NCBI GenBank assembly: GCA_020629285.1
Contig: JAHDDP010000014.1
Coordinates: 1 to 64,000 of the forward strand
Length of the DNA stretch: 64,000 nt
Direction of reading: 5' to 3'
Origin: Maribacter sp.
GTDB lineage: Bacteria > Bacteroidota > Bacteroidia > Flavobacteriales > Flavobacteriaceae
Position 1 is the stretch's first letter, and every line of letters begins with the position of its first letter. A model generated the notes under the pieces. The model was not told where the DNA came from. It saw only the letters and a list, made by a program, of their open reading frames with translations, and searched no databases. A program made the translations under genes and the position numbers. This document shows positions 1 to 10,102 of the stretch, in pieces.

Positions 1-1428
1 GAAAAAGGACATATTTGGACAGGTAGTGATGACGGATTGGTTTACTTGACCAAAAATGGTGGGGAAACTTGGGAGAATGTAACCCCTAAAGGATTAAAAG
101 AATGCTTGATTAATGCGATAGAGGTTTCTCCGCATGACCCGGCTACGGCTTACATTGCTACAACACGATATAAATTCAATGACTATACGCCAGGTTTCTA
201 TAAAACAACAGATTATGGTAAAACTTGGACGGCTATAAACTCAGGGATACCTTATGGTGCTTTTACGCGTGTGGTTCGAGAAGATGAGTTTAAGAAAGAC
301 TTGTTATATGCAGGTACCGAAAAAGGATTATATGCCTCATGGAATGGTGGTGAATCTTGGGAACCTTTTCAATTGAATTTGCCTAATACCCCAATTACAG
401 ATTTAAAAGTACATCAGGGCGATTTAGTGGTGGCAACATCGGGGCGTTCATTTTGGATATTAGATGATATTATTGCGCTGTCTCAGTATCAACCGTCTAA
501 GAAAGGACTTCAAATATTAAAACCAAAAGATGCTTATAATGGCTTTTGGGGCAGTCCGCTAAGTGGTAATTCTAGTTCATTTACGAGTAGCGATGCGTTT
601 AACGGTATTAACCCTGCCAATGGGGTGGTATTATATTATGAGCTCCCAAAATTAGCCGATAGTGCTTCTATAACATTAGAAATTTCTGATGCTAATAGGA
701 AATTGATAAGAACTATTACTTCAGAAAAGGACCCTACGTACAAACCACACAATGGTGGCGGTGCTCCTCCGGCACCAGTGTTGAGTAAAAAAGAAGGACT
801 AAACCGTTTTGTGTGGGATATGAAATACCCAATTATGCCAAGCGTACCTGATGTATATATTGAAGCAGGATTTAACGGACATAAAGTTTCCCCTGGTACA
901 TATACTTTTACATTAAAGGTTGATGGGCAAACAGTATCCACCACAGGTTTAATAAAAGAAGTGCCTACTTACGAGACGAAACCTGGTCAGTATGAAGAGT
1001 TTGATGCTTTTATGACCAATGCGGAAGCCGAGTTGACCGAAATGCATAGTATGGTGAATCTGTTGTACAAAGCACAACAAGATTTGGCAGAAGTGTTGAA
1101 AAAGGTAACCGATGTAGAAGCCAAATCTAAAGGTGAAAAGTTGCTTGCTGATTTAAAAGCTTGGGATGCCGATATGGTACAACGAAAATCTCAGGCATAT
1201 GATGATGTAGAGAATTTTCGGAATAAATTTACGGCAGAATATCTGTTCATGATCAATCAGACCAATAGTAGTATCGCAAGATTGAATAAATCTAATAAAG
1301 ACCGAAAGGCTGAATTGGATAAGAAATGGGAGGCATTAAAAGCAAAGGGAAATCAATTGAAGAATACGGAAATACCAGCCTACAATAAAACCTTATGGGA
1401 TGCAGGAGTAGGTGCAATAAGATTATAA
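1..1428 (+). CDS. VPS10/sortilin-type BNR propeller protein, C-terminal part
   Basis: The reading frame is open from the first base, so the true start lies before the window; the TTG at 37 is an internal Leu. Repeated Asp-box/BNR-like blades (for example [10 protein letters not shown] near the visible start, [12 protein letters not shown] and GGESWEPF further on) mark a beta-propeller of the glycosyl-hydrolase BNR/sortilin class, followed by a region with [14 protein letters not shown], a beta-sandwich-like segment and a C-terminal alpha-helical, coiled-coil-rich tail of about 130 residues. Family members in Bacteroidota are exported, but no signal peptide can be judged here and the substrate is unknown. 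The propeller assignment is solid; an enzymatic role is not shown. Confidence 0.8.
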   Translation, partial: EKGHIWTGSDDGLVYLTKNGGETWENVTPKGLKECLINAIEVSPHDPATAYIATTRYKFNDYTPGFYKTTDYGKTWTAINSGIPYGAFTRVVREDEFKKDLLYAGTEKGLYASWNGGESWEPFQLNLPNTPITDLKVHQGDLVVATSGRSFWILDDIIALSQYQPSKKGLQILKPKDAYNGFWGSPLSGNSSSFTSSDAFNGINPANGVVLYYELPKLADSASITLEISDANRKLIRTITSEKDPTYKPHNGGGAPPAPVLSKKEGLNRFVWDMKYPIMPSVPDVYIEAGFNGHKVSPGTYTFTLKVDGQTVSTTGLIKEVPTYETKPGQYEEFDAFMTNAEAELTEMHSMVNLLYKAQQDLAEVLKKVTDVEAKSKGEKLLADLKAWDADMVQRKSQAYDDVENFRNKFTAEYLFMINQTNSSIARLNKSNKDRKAELDKKWEALKAKGNQLKNTEIPAYNKTLWDAGVGAIRL

Positions 1429-1532
1429 GGTAAGTTCTATCCGCTTTCGCTAACTTTGAACTTGTTTAAGTTGAGAAAATAGAAATGAGAAATTAGTTTT
1501 GCACTTGAACTTGAGTTTGTTTTATAAGCACT

Positions 1533-2084
1533 ATGACAGAATATTACAATTATATAAAATCCCTGCATCTTATCTTCGTAATAACTTGGTTTGCAGGGCT
1601 TTTTTATATTCCTAGATTATTCATTTATCATATAGAAGCTCACCTAAAACCATCACCAGAAAAGGAAATTCTTTCCAAACAATTAAAGTTGATGACCAAA
1701 CGCTTGTGGTATATTATTACTTGGCCATCGGCTGTATTGGCGGTATTTTTTGCCATTTGGTTGCTTATTATTTACCCAGGATGGTTATCGCAACCTTGGA
1801 TGCACATAAAACTTGGTTTTGTAGTGTTACTGATACTATATCACCTTAAAAACCATCAAATATTCAAGAAGTTTCAACAAGATGATATTCAGTATACTTC
1901 TAAATTCATGCGTATATGGAATGAAGGTGCCACGCTAATTTTATTCGCAGTTGTCTTCTTGGTGATTTTGAAGGGTTCTTTTAATTGGATTTTTGGGGTA
2001 GTTGGTATTATAGTTTTAGGAATACTTTTAATGCTGGGTATAAAACTCTACAAAAGAATAAGAAATAAGAATCCGGAAGCTTAA
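1533..2084 (+). CDS. hemJ: HemJ-type protoporphyrinogen IX oxidase
   Basis: A 183-residue integral membrane protein of the UPF0093/HemJ family, which oxidises protoporphyrinogen IX to protoporphyrin IX in haem synthesis. The N-terminal block YIKSLHLIFVITWFAGLFY with His12 and the following RLFIYH (Arg28, His33) matches the family signature; four to five hydrophobic segments follow (about 11-31, 58-80, 88-106, 130-150, 153-172). Length is normal for HemJ (140-200). The C-terminal RIRNKN tail is basic and presumably cytosolic. It stands alone here, 105 bases after the propeller gene and convergent with the kinase that follows, with only 28 bases between stop codons. No other haem gene is close by. 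Confidence 0.85.
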   Translation: MTEYYNYIKSLHLIFVITWFAGLFYIPRLFIYHIEAHLKPSPEKEILSKQLKLMTKRLWYIITWPSAVLAVFFAIWLLIIYPGWLSQPWMHIKLGFVVLLILYHLKNHQIFKKFQQDDIQYTSKFMRIWNEGATLILFAVVFLVILKGSFNWIFGVVGIIVLGILLMLGIKLYKRIRNKNPEA

Positions 2085-2112
2085 TTAGTGATGTTGTTCT
2101 TAAATTCTATGC

Positions 2113-5100
2113 TTAGGATAATATGGAATTTTTTGCGGCAATTTTAGCTTTAGGTAAAATCAGTTTAAACGTTGACCCTTTTTTTATCCCTTCTGACTCA
2201 GCTACAATGGTACCGCCATGGGAATGGGCAATTTGCTTTACCATATATAGGCCTAAACCGGTTCCTTTAATTTTTTCATGAAATCTTTCGAATGGGGTAA
2301 ATAGCTTTTCTAAGGCAGCCTTATCCATACCTAAGCCGTTGTCTTTAACATAAAAAATATTGTTGTCTCCGTCTTCTTCGAAATCTACAACTATTTTAGG
2401 ATTGGCTTGGTCTCCCATATATTTTATGGCATTATCTAAGAAATTTCCAAATACTTGTATAATACGATTGCGATCACCAAAAATATCTGGTAGATTTTCT
2501 GCTATGGTAAAATCAATATTCTTTTTGTTCAGTTGACTTTTTATAAGGTTCGTTGATATGGATAATATTTCGTTTGTTTTTAATAGCTCATTTTTGTTTT
2601 CGATTTTACCTAACCTGGCTATTTCAGTAATATCGGATATTAATTCGTTCATGTTATTGCACGAGACATCTATCAGCTTTAAATACTCTGCTATATCTTC
2701 GTTTCCTTTTAATTCCATTTCCAATGGTATTAGACTGGCAAGTCCTTTTATATTGCTTAACGGACTTTTTAAATCATGTGATACTGCGTAAGTAAAACGT
2801 TGAATTTCTTCGTTTTTAGATTTTAGATCATTGGCAGCTTCTATAAGTTTATTTTTTTGTAACTGTAATTCTTGGGTACGCTCGGTAACCATTTGCTTTA
2901 AAAGGCGTTGATTTTTTTTAAATGATTTTACTTTAAAATAATATGCAACATAAATCAATAGTAATAAAGAGCACACTATTAAAAGTTTAAACCACCACGT
3001 ATTCCAAAACGGAGGAGTAACGGTTATATGCAGGTCTATTTCATTATCTACCCATACGCCGTCAGAGTTGGTAGATTTCATTCTTAATACATATTCACCT
3101 TGATTTAAGTTGGTGTATGTTGCAGTTGGTTTATTGCCTACATAATTCCAATCTTTTTCAAATCCCTCTAGAAAAAAGGCATAATTTACATTTTCATGAT
3201 GTCTAAAAGTAAGTGCCTTAAAATCAATATTGATAACAGATTGGTCATAACTGAAGGTCAAAGAATCTACCTGGCTAATGTCTTTTTCCAATACGCCAAA
3301 TTCGTCATTGGGTAAGACGGGTTGGTTAAAAATCTTTAGTCCCGATACAAATAAAGTAAGGGTATCTTTTCGTTTTTCTACTTCACTAGCGGTAAATATG
3401 TTTAGACCGTTTACGCCTCCAAATAGATACTCTCCTTTTTTGGTAGTTAGTGAAGAACTTGCTATGTATTCTTTAGCTTGTAAGCCATCGCCTAAATCAT
3501 AATTAATGGTTTCGCCTGTTTCATAATTATATTTAATAATACCGTTTTCTGTACTAAGCCATAAATGACCATTTTTATCATTGATAATACCCTTTATGGC
3601 GTCATTTTTAAGTCCATCTTCTTTTGTTATCGCCGTAAAAGAATCTGTCTTGTTAGAATATTTGTGAAGGCCACCTTGTGTACCCACCCATACGGTGTTC
3701 TGATCGTCTTGGATGATTACGTTCACAAACCTATTGTTAAGACTATTTTTGGTATGAAAATGTTTAATTGACCATTTATTGTCTTTTTCTGTTAGTTTAA
3801 ACAAACCTGAGTTTAATGTTCCTAGCCATATGTTACCTCGGTGATCTTCATATATTTTGTGTAAAGAATTTATGAAACGACCGTCAATATCTGAAATAAG
3901 CTCTATATTTTGATGTGTTTCTGTAGCTGGATCATATAGTTGTACACCTGCAAAATAATTTACGACCCATATTCTATTCTTTTTATCTTTTAAAAGATCA
4001 ATGATGATATTGGATTTCAAAAATGAATTTTCTGAGGTTAATACACTGTAATCTTTGGTTTCGGTATTGAAAACAGAAATACCATGGGTCCAAGTTCCTG
4101 CCCAGAACTCATTTTCTTTCGTTTTCAATATAGAAAGGACAACATCGCTATTGAATGTTTTATTTTTTAAAGAATAGGTGTCAAACGTATTTAGCGATTT
4201 GTTCCAATAGTTTAAACCTCCGCCATCAGTACCTATCCAAATATTACCCTTTGGGTCTTCTAAGAAGCAGTTTACCAGTTTATTACTTAATGATTTCGAA
4301 TTAAAAGGATTGGGTGAAATATGTTTGAACTTGTAATATTCCTTGTCGTAAAGGTTTAGTCCACTTTTATACGACGCAACCCACATAGTACCATTTCTGG
4401 TGCAACGTATAGCCCAAATTGAATTACCCGCCAATGAGCCCGATTTTCGAACATCATATTCTAAATGGTTCTTAAATTTTAAGTCTTTGGTGTAGATATA
4501 TAGTCCGCTATTTTCAGTACCTATCCATAAATCCCCATTTAAATTTCTTTCAAGCGAACGTATGCCAAAACCCGGACATATTTCTTTTTCTTTATTAATA
4601 ATGACTTTGTCGTTTTCAACCGTTAAATTATAGAGTATACCACTACCAGATCCTAACATATATGTGTCGTTGGGTAATTTAATACCTGTGATAATAGCCT
4701 TTGTTGTTTTGATATTACTAACAACATTCATGTCATGATCCATTAAAAGTGAATTGTAAGTGAAAACGGCAAGTATTTTATCACTATCTAATATTTCAAC
4801 TTTCACCACTTTGTTCATTCGTGGATTTTTAATTTTTACAAGTTCGTTTGGTGGTGCAAAATGTTTAGTTTTCCCTGTTTTAAGTTCATATCTGTAGATG
4901 CCACTAGATTCTGCACCAAGCCACAGAATATCATCTTTTTTGACAATAGTTTCAAAAACTTCGTCTATTAATGATGTACCCTCGTTTTTAAAAGGGTATG
5001 GAGTAATTGTATTTAAACTTCGATTATAAAGGCTTAACCCTTCATTAGTACCTATAATGATGTTTTCACCGTCTTCATATAATGAAACTATATATTCATG

Positions 5101-5355
5101 TTTAAGCCCAGTTTTACCGTCTGTGCTTTTATTATATATTTTAAAATCCTTACCGTCATATCTATTAAGGCCGTTTCGTGTGCCGATCCAAAGAAAACCA
5201 AAGTTGTCTTCTAAAAGTACAGTAGCGGTACTTTGAGATAGACCATCGGTAATGTGCTGAAATTTTATTTCCTCTTCTTGCTGAGATTGTAAGCAAAAGG
5301 GAGTAAGAGTTAGGGCAAGTAAGTAAAAAAAAGTAACGTAATATTTTAATAACAT
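2113..5355 (-). CDS. Two-component propeller sensor histidine kinase
   Basis: A 1080-residue membrane sensor kinase. After a signal peptide (about 1-24) come many two-component-propeller (Reg_prop) repeats of the form GNIWIGT.GGGL.., building two seven-bladed propellers in the periplasm up to about residue 690, then a Y_Y_Y domain (about 720-785), one membrane helix (WWFKLLIVCSLLLLIYV, about 789-808), a short coiled coil, a HisKA domain with the phospho-acceptor in AVSHDLKSPLSNIKG (about residue 857) and a HATPase domain with N box NFLDNAIKYMG and G boxes DNGLGMD and GTGLGLYMVKQIA. Unlike hybrid two-component systems of this class it stops after the ATPase domain: no receiver and no AraC output domain. 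No response regulator gene is adjacent, so it is an orphan kinase; the ligand is unknown. Confidence 0.9.
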   Translation of the reverse strand: MLLKYYVTFFYLLALTLTPFCLQSQQEEEIKFQHITDGLSQSTATVLLEDNFGFLWIGTRNGLNRYDGKDFKIYNKSTDGKTGLKHEYIVSLYEDGENIIIGTNEGLSLYNRSLNTITPYPFKNEGTSLIDEVFETIVKKDDILWLGAESSGIYRYELKTGKTKHFAPPNELVKIKNPRMNKVVKVEILDSDKILAVFTYNSLLMDHDMNVVSNIKTTKAIITGIKLPNDTYMLGSGSGILYNLTVENDKVIINKEKEICPGFGIRSLERNLNGDLWIGTENSGLYIYTKDLKFKNHLEYDVRKSGSLAGNSIWAIRCTRNGTMWVASYKSGLNLYDKEYYKFKHISPNPFNSKSLSNKLVNCFLEDPKGNIWIGTDGGGLNYWNKSLNTFDTYSLKNKTFNSDVVLSILKTKENEFWAGTWTHGISVFNTETKDYSVLTSENSFLKSNIIIDLLKDKKNRIWVVNYFAGVQLYDPATETHQNIELISDIDGRFINSLHKIYEDHRGNIWLGTLNSGLFKLTEKDNKWSIKHFHTKNSLNNRFVNVIIQDDQNTVWVGTQGGLHKYSNKTDSFTAITKEDGLKNDAIKGIINDKNGHLWLSTENGIIKYNYETGETINYDLGDGLQAKEYIASSSLTTKKGEYLFGGVNGLNIFTASEVEKRKDTLTLFVSGLKIFNQPVLPNDEFGVLEKDISQVDSLTFSYDQSVINIDFKALTFRHHENVNYAFFLEGFEKDWNYVGNKPTATYTNLNQGEYVLRMKSTNSDGVWVDNEIDLHITVTPPFWNTWWFKLLIVCSLLLLIYVAYYFKVKSFKKNQRLLKQMVTERTQELQLQKNKLIEAANDLKSKNEEIQRFTYAVSHDLKSPLSNIKGLASLIPLEMELKGNEDIAEYLKLIDVSCNNMNELISDITEIARLGKIENKNELLKTNEILSISTNLIKSQLNKKNIDFTIAENLPDIFGDRNRIIQVFGNFLDNAIKYMGDQANPKIVVDFEEDGDNNIFYVKDNGLGMDKAALEKLFTPFERFHEKIKGTGLGLYMVKQIAHSHGGTIVAESEGIKKGSTFKLILPKAKIAAKNSILS

Positions 5356-5537
5356 GCTTAGTCTCTAAAGAAGTGTTTAGTTTAAACGCAAATAAATGTA
5401 AGAAATTACTTTCAATTGCATTTTATTGATTTATAAATTTTTATTTATTCCATATTTCATCTTTGTTTTATTGCACAACGCTCGATTTACTCGTTTTTGG
5501 TGCGATATTTGCTAACTTTAAACGAAATAATAGAATA

Positions 5538-6992
5538 TTGTTAACAAGAGTATCTTTACGGTCACGTATTTTCTTATCCATGATATTTTTGGTGCTCATT
5601 GCATCGGTGTTGATTGCGGGTGTTACGGTATACCAATATCGTGAGCAATCTAAGGATTATCATGAAAATAGAATGGAACGTAAAGAAGAGCAGATACGAC
5701 AGAGTATTGATCTTGCCATTCAGAAAACCACTTATCCCGTAACCACGGAAAATCTAGATTTAATATTTAAAAATGAAATTTATGAGATTGCCGTTGTGCA
5801 AAATATGAATTTCAATATCTATAGTTTAGACGGAGAACTTATAAAAAGTTCACGTCCAAAATTTGCCAACGATTCTATTTCGATGTGCTTGGATGCTGAG
5901 GTGTTAAACGAGTTGGAAATAAGTGCCAATAAAAGATATGTACGTGAAAATGCCTTGGCAGGAGACAAGTATCAAGCATCTTTTACCTATATAGCCGATC
6001 AAAAGTTTAAACCTATAGGTATTCTTAATCTTCCTTATTTTGAAGATAATTCTTTTAACGACTATGAATTAAAAGAATTTCTATTTCGTTTGTCAGGTGT
6101 TTACTTGTTGATGTTGCTTATGGCAATTGCCTTTGCATTTTTTATATCCAAGTACATAACCCGTTCTTTGGAGACCATATCTACCATGATGGGTAAAACT
6201 AACTTAAGCAAACAGAACAAGAAGATTTATATCGACAACCCTGGTGAGGAGATAGAAAAGTTAATTGCCGCCTATAACGGTATGATAGATGAATTAGGTC
6301 AGAGCGCCGTAAAATTGGCACGTAGTGAGCGTGAACAGGCTTGGCGCGAGATGGCAAAGCAAGTGGCGCACGAGATCAAGAATCCGCTAACACCAATGCG
6401 ACTTACCGTTCAGAGTTTTGAGCGTAAATTTGATCCAGAAGACCCGTTGATCCATGAAAAACTTAGAGAATACTCAGACACTTTAATTCAGCAAATAGAT
6501 ACTATGAGCAGCATAGCATCTGCCTTCTCTAATTTTGCCGAGATGCCTGCGCAACAGAATGAGACGCTGAACGTGGTTAAAATTGTTAAACTGGCTTTAG
6601 ATATCTTTAATGAAGATTATATTCATTTCATTGCTGAGGAAGAGGAAATAATTGCGAAATTAGACCGTACACAGTTAATACGTGTAGTAACCAATTTGGT
6701 AAAGAACGCCATACAAGCTGTGCCAGATGTGGTATCTCCAAGAGTTTTGGTCAGTGTGGCATCTGAAGGTGATATGGTTAAAATATCTGTGGCAGATAAT
6801 GGTTATGGTATTGAAAAGGATAATGAAGAAAAAATATTTGAGCCTAAGTTTACCACCAAAACGAGTGGTATGGGGTTAGGCTTAGGAATGGTAAAAAATA
6901 TTGTGGAAACTTATAAGGGATCGATCAACTTTACATCTCATTTAGGTAAGGGTACGGTCTTCTGTGTAAAGTTTCCCAAAGAAAATGTATAA
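5538..6992 (+). CDS. NtrY-like HAMP sensor histidine kinase
   Basis: Sensor kinase with two membrane helices (about 11-30 and 186-208) flanking a periplasmic domain, a HAMP linker, a HisKA domain with the His in VAHEIKNPLTPMRL (about residue 276) and a HATPase domain (NLVKNAIQAV, DNGYGI, GMGLGLGMVKNIV). The HEIKNPLTP signature is that of NtrY/PleC-type kinases. The frame is open from a TTG at 5463, but a -7-like TAACTTTA at 5513-5520 lies 25 bases before the TTG at 5538, the same spacing seen at other genes in this window, and this start puts three residues-worth of basic charge just before the first helix. I therefore prefer 5538 (484 residues); 5463 remains possible. No response regulator is adjacent. 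Confidence 0.82.
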   Translation: MLTRVSLRSRIFLSMIFLVLIASVLIAGVTVYQYREQSKDYHENRMERKEEQIRQSIDLAIQKTTYPVTTENLDLIFKNEIYEIAVVQNMNFNIYSLDGELIKSSRPKFANDSISMCLDAEVLNELEISANKRYVRENALAGDKYQASFTYIADQKFKPIGILNLPYFEDNSFNDYELKEFLFRLSGVYLLMLLMAIAFAFFISKYITRSLETISTMMGKTNLSKQNKKIYIDNPGEEIEKLIAAYNGMIDELGQSAVKLARSEREQAWREMAKQVAHEIKNPLTPMRLTVQSFERKFDPEDPLIHEKLREYSDTLIQQIDTMSSIASAFSNFAEMPAQQNETLNVVKIVKLALDIFNEDYIHFIAEEEEIIAKLDRTQLIRVVTNLVKNAIQAVPDVVSPRVLVSVASEGDMVKISVADNGYGIEKDNEEKIFEPKFTTKTSGMGLGLGMVKNIVETYKGSINFTSHLGKGTVFCVKFPKENV

Positions 6993-7010
6993 TTCAACAA
7001 ATCAACAACA

Positions 7011-7793
7011 ATGTCATACGAAACATTATTAATTAAAAAAGAGGATACTACTGCAATCGTAACTATTAATCGTCCTACTAAATTAAATGCTTTGAATAAG
7101 CAAACCATAGGCGAACTACATGAAGCTTTTAAAGATTTGAAAAAAGATGAGACCGTAAAGGCTATTATCTTAACCGGTAGTGGTGAAAAGGCATTTGTTG
7201 CCGGTGCCGATATTTCAGAATTTTCTGATTTCAGTGAAAAAGAAGGGAAAAAATTAGCGGCTAAGGGACAAAAACAATTGTTCGATTTTGTAGAAGACTT
7301 ATCTAAACCTGTAATTGCAGCAGTTAACGGTTTTGCCTTAGGTGGCGGATTAGAACTAGCAATGGCCTGTCATTTTAGAGTGGCAAGTGATAATGCCAAA
7401 ATGGGCCTGCCAGAAGTGTCTCTAGGTGTTATACCTGGTTACGGTGGTACACAACGTTTACCGCAATTAGTGGGTAAGGGAAGAGCTATGGAAATGATCA
7501 TGACCGCAGGTATGATTACTGCAGAACAGGCAAACAATTATGGCTTGGTAAACCATGTTACTACGCAAGAAGAATTATTGCCTTTGTGCCATAAAATTAT
7601 CTCTAGAATAACCAATAACTCATCTGTAGCCATTTCACATGCAATAAAAGCAGTAAATGCTGGTTTTAAGAATACTGTAAATGGTTATGAGCAGGAAATT
7701 GAAGCTTTTGGTGCCTGTTTTGGAACAGATGATTTTACCGAAGGTACCACTGCGTTTTTAGAGAAAAGAAAAGCAGAGTTTCCAGGTTCATGA
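7011..7793 (+). CDS. Enoyl-CoA hydratase/isomerase family protein
   Basis: A 260-residue crotonase-fold enzyme, the normal length. The oxyanion-hole segment AGADISEF (about 64-71) and NGFALGGGLELAMAC (106-120) are intact, and both glutamates that catalyse water addition in classical enoyl-CoA hydratases are present (Glu115 in GLELAM, Glu135 in GLPEVSLGVIPG). Hydration of short-chain enoyl-CoA (crotonyl-CoA to 3-hydroxybutyryl-CoA) in fatty-acid or butanoate metabolism is the likely reaction, in the cytosol. It starts 18 bases after the kinase gene and is followed 17 bases later by an exported protein gene, so the three may be co-transcribed, although no functional link is obvious. Confidence 0.9.
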   Translation: MSYETLLIKKEDTTAIVTINRPTKLNALNKQTIGELHEAFKDLKKDETVKAIILTGSGEKAFVAGADISEFSDFSEKEGKKLAAKGQKQLFDFVEDLSKPVIAAVNGFALGGGLELAMACHFRVASDNAKMGLPEVSLGVIPGYGGTQRLPQLVGKGRAMEMIMTAGMITAEQANNYGLVNHVTTQEELLPLCHKIISRITNNSSVAISHAIKAVNAGFKNTVNGYEQEIEAFGACFGTDDFTEGTTAFLEKRKAEFPGS

Positions 7794-7810
7794 CATAAAC
7801 CAATCTGGTT

Positions 7811-9364
7811 ATGTTAAAACGTAGCGCTTTTTTATTTTTATTTCTTATTAATTTTATAAGCTCCTTTGCTCAAGAAGAATTGGTATCCTATACTATCGGT
7901 GAAAAATTTCATGATAAATATAGATACTCTAACATGCTTGCTATCGCAGATGATGGTAGCGAAGGTACTGTTGTGGTACGTGCATATTATACAGGTATCG
8001 TATTAAGACCAAAAGGGTATTTTATTGAACATTATAATAAAGATTTAGAGCTTGTCTCAGAATATAATTATAAACTTAAAAATGCCAATTTTATAGACGC
8101 CTATGTTCGTAACGGCCAGGTTTATTTGTTGTTTTTAGAGTACAACTATAATACTAGAAGTTATCAATATGAAGTGCATAGAAGCCCGTTCTCTCAATTT
8201 CAGTTTACAAAAGAAACCCTGCTATCTATAGCGTCTGAGCCGGTAGAACAGCCTTTAGATAGAAATTTCTATAATAGAAACTTCTCATCTGGCTTTACCA
8301 CTTCTATTTTATTTAATGATGATAAATCTGCATTTGCCATAACTACACATTATAAGAAAAGAAAGATCGATCAGCACACTATTCATGTATTCAACGCCAA
8401 CTTAAACAAGTTAATGGAGCATGATTTCTCTGATGAGGTAGAAGAAAAGAATTATGCCTTTGAAAATATAGCCTTCTCAAAAGATTTGCAGAATGTGTAT
8501 TTGGTAGGTAAAGCATATTTTAAAAAGAAACGTTTTAATGCTACAGAGCGTAAGTTTCAATACGAAATGATTCGAATTTCTAACAGCGGTAGAAGTACTC
8601 AATCATTTTATACTCCGGGTAAGTTTCCTGAGTCTTTAAAACCCATTTTTAGAGGTGATGAATTGCTTTGTATCGGTTTTTATGCGGATAGAAAAGATAA
8701 TCGTTATAATGGAATATCTTATTTCAACTTAGACCCGAAAACCTTAGAAATGAAGACTCAAAAATTTAACCCGTTTTCTGAACAGTTTATGATGGATAAG
8801 TTTGGGCGTGAAGATGACAAGGCTATAAAAGATTTAGTGTTTAAAGGAATGGATATTACAAATGAAGGTAATATTCTGTTTAATGCAGAAGAGTATTTTA
8901 CAAGTAAAAGTGTACAGTCTAACTCTAGTGGTGGTCGCGTTGCAGTAACTAGATATCACCATAACGATATTGTTAGTGCGAAATTGAGCTCTTCGGGAGA
9001 TTTAATTTGGGCAAGAAATATTAACAAGACAGAGGTAACACAGGGCGACGGTGCTTATGCCTCTTACAGTGCTTACACAAAAAACAATACGACCTACTTT
9101 TTTATCAGTACGTCTTCAGAGAATCCGCAGCAGTTGAGTGAAGACCGTATCATGTTCAAGCAAGGATTAAGTAGAAATAGAAATGTCTTTTTAATTCGAT
9201 TGGATGAAAACGGACATATGAAATACAACAAGGTTATTGACGATACAGAAGCTCGTTTACCTTTGATGGTGTCTGTACCTTATATTGATAGACTGAACGA
9301 TGAATTAGTGTTCTACGCGAAAAGAGGAACCAAAAAACAATTGGTTCAAGTGGGTGTTAAATAA
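7811..9364 (+). CDS. Exported protein of unknown function
   Basis: I do not recognise a named family. The 517-residue product begins with a clear signal peptide (basic MLKR, hydrophobic FLFLFLINFISS, cleavage after SFA at about residue 20) and continues as a soluble, beta-rich and aromatic-rich chain with repeated short strand-like segments such as YKKRKIDQHTIHVFNANLNK and NVYLVGKAYFKKKRF. The spacing of these segments recalls a propeller or other all-beta repeat fold but no Asp-box or WD motif is visible. The Sec signal without a lipobox Cys suggests the periplasm. Its stop codon overlaps the 3' end of the convergent gene at 9357 by 8 bases. Confidence 0.7.
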   Translation: MLKRSAFLFLFLINFISSFAQEELVSYTIGEKFHDKYRYSNMLAIADDGSEGTVVVRAYYTGIVLRPKGYFIEHYNKDLELVSEYNYKLKNANFIDAYVRNGQVYLLFLEYNYNTRSYQYEVHRSPFSQFQFTKETLLSIASEPVEQPLDRNFYNRNFSSGFTTSILFNDDKSAFAITTHYKKRKIDQHTIHVFNANLNKLMEHDFSDEVEEKNYAFENIAFSKDLQNVYLVGKAYFKKKRFNATERKFQYEMIRISNSGRSTQSFYTPGKFPESLKPIFRGDELLCIGFYADRKDNRYNGISYFNLDPKTLEMKTQKFNPFSEQFMMDKFGREDDKAIKDLVFKGMDITNEGNILFNAEEYFTSKSVQSNSSGGRVAVTRYHHNDIVSAKLSSSGDLIWARNINKTEVTQGDGAYASYSAYTKNNTTYFFISTSSENPQQLSEDRIMFKQGLSRNRNVFLIRLDENGHMKYNKVIDDTEARLPLMVSVPYIDRLNDELVFYAKRGTKKQLVQVGVK

Positions 9365-10013
9365 TCTGATTTCGTGCTTTAAAATTATATGAGATTCTAA
9401 TACCAAGCCCTATGGTTCTGGTATTATAATTATCTTTTGAGAACGATTGGGCATTAAAATCTAATTGATTGAGCGCTTTACCGGCATTTAAACCATTGTA
9501 AATGAGGTAAAACCCGTATGTTGCATTGTTCGACCATTTAGATTCTTCTATACCTAATGCAAAAGACCAATAATACATTTTTAATTTTGTAACTTTTTCT
9601 AACGCTACATCATCAGAATCTAAGAAATTACCCTTGGCACGAATTTTTCCAAAATGATACTTAGGGATAAAAACCACTCGAGTACCTTCTTCTTCATAAA
9701 AGAGCTTTGGTGAAAACCCCAATACGAATCCTTCAAAGTTTTCATTTAAATAGGCGGCATATGTTGGTGGTCCTGTTTGTTCGGCATCAAACATTTCTTG
9801 TGAGTTTAAGCCATAGTAGTATGAAACATCAAACTCAGGAGCAATAAATTTGAATGAAGTCAATTCAGAGCCTAAAGTTATTTTATGAAAAATATTGTCG
9901 TTAAATTCTTCATCGATAAAAACATCATATTCGCCATAAAGGCTTGGTGTGCCTAATTGACCAAAACAATGATAATTGAGAAAAAGAAGTGCTATTACTA
10001 ATAGGTTTTTCAT
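9357..10013 (-). CDS. Exported putative outer-membrane beta-barrel protein
   Basis: A 218-residue exported protein of no family I can name. A signal peptide (MKNLLVIALLFLNYHCFGQ, cleavage near residue 19) precedes alternating hydrophobic/polar strands rich in Tyr and Phe (for example KMYYWSFALGIE, YGFYLIYNG), and the chain ends in IGLGIRISYNFKAR close to the C-terminus, a pattern typical of small outer-membrane barrels in Bacteroidota. The barrel is an inference from strand periodicity. It is convergent with, and overlaps by 8 bases, the exported protein gene on its left, leaving no room for a terminator. Confidence 0.6.
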   Translation of the reverse strand: MKNLLVIALLFLNYHCFGQLGTPSLYGEYDVFIDEEFNDNIFHKITLGSELTSFKFIAPEFDVSYYYGLNSQEMFDAEQTGPPTYAAYLNENFEGFVLGFSPKLFYEEEGTRVVFIPKYHFGKIRAKGNFLDSDDVALEKVTKLKMYYWSFALGIEESKWSNNATYGFYLIYNGLNAGKALNQLDFNAQSFSKDNYNTRTIGLGIRISYNFKARNQII

Positions 10014-10058
10014 TCGTCCAATTTAGACATTTATAACCTTGAAACTATAAAAATGTAT

Positions 10059-10102
10059 TTTAATAGGAATATTTCCATAATTTTGGAATAAATCCTATTA
10101 AA
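10059..10102 (+). promoter_or_regulatory. Nested inverted repeat abutting the start of the radical SAM gene
   Basis: Perfect 10-base arms TTTAATAGGA (10059-10068) and TCCTATTAAA (10093-10102) enclose a second inverted repeat TTCCA/TGGAA (10073-10077 and 10084-10088). The outer right arm ends on the A of the ATG, and a consensus-like -7 element TAATTTTG (10078-10085) lies in the loop. It could be an operator covering the promoter or, if transcribed from further upstream, a hairpin hiding the start codon. The symmetry is direct observation; its function is inferred. Confidence 0.5.

Noticed and set aside
636-944. 102-codon minus-strand frame inside the BNR protein gene
   Set aside because: It is fully antisense to a clear propeller gene and has no domain, signal or promoter.
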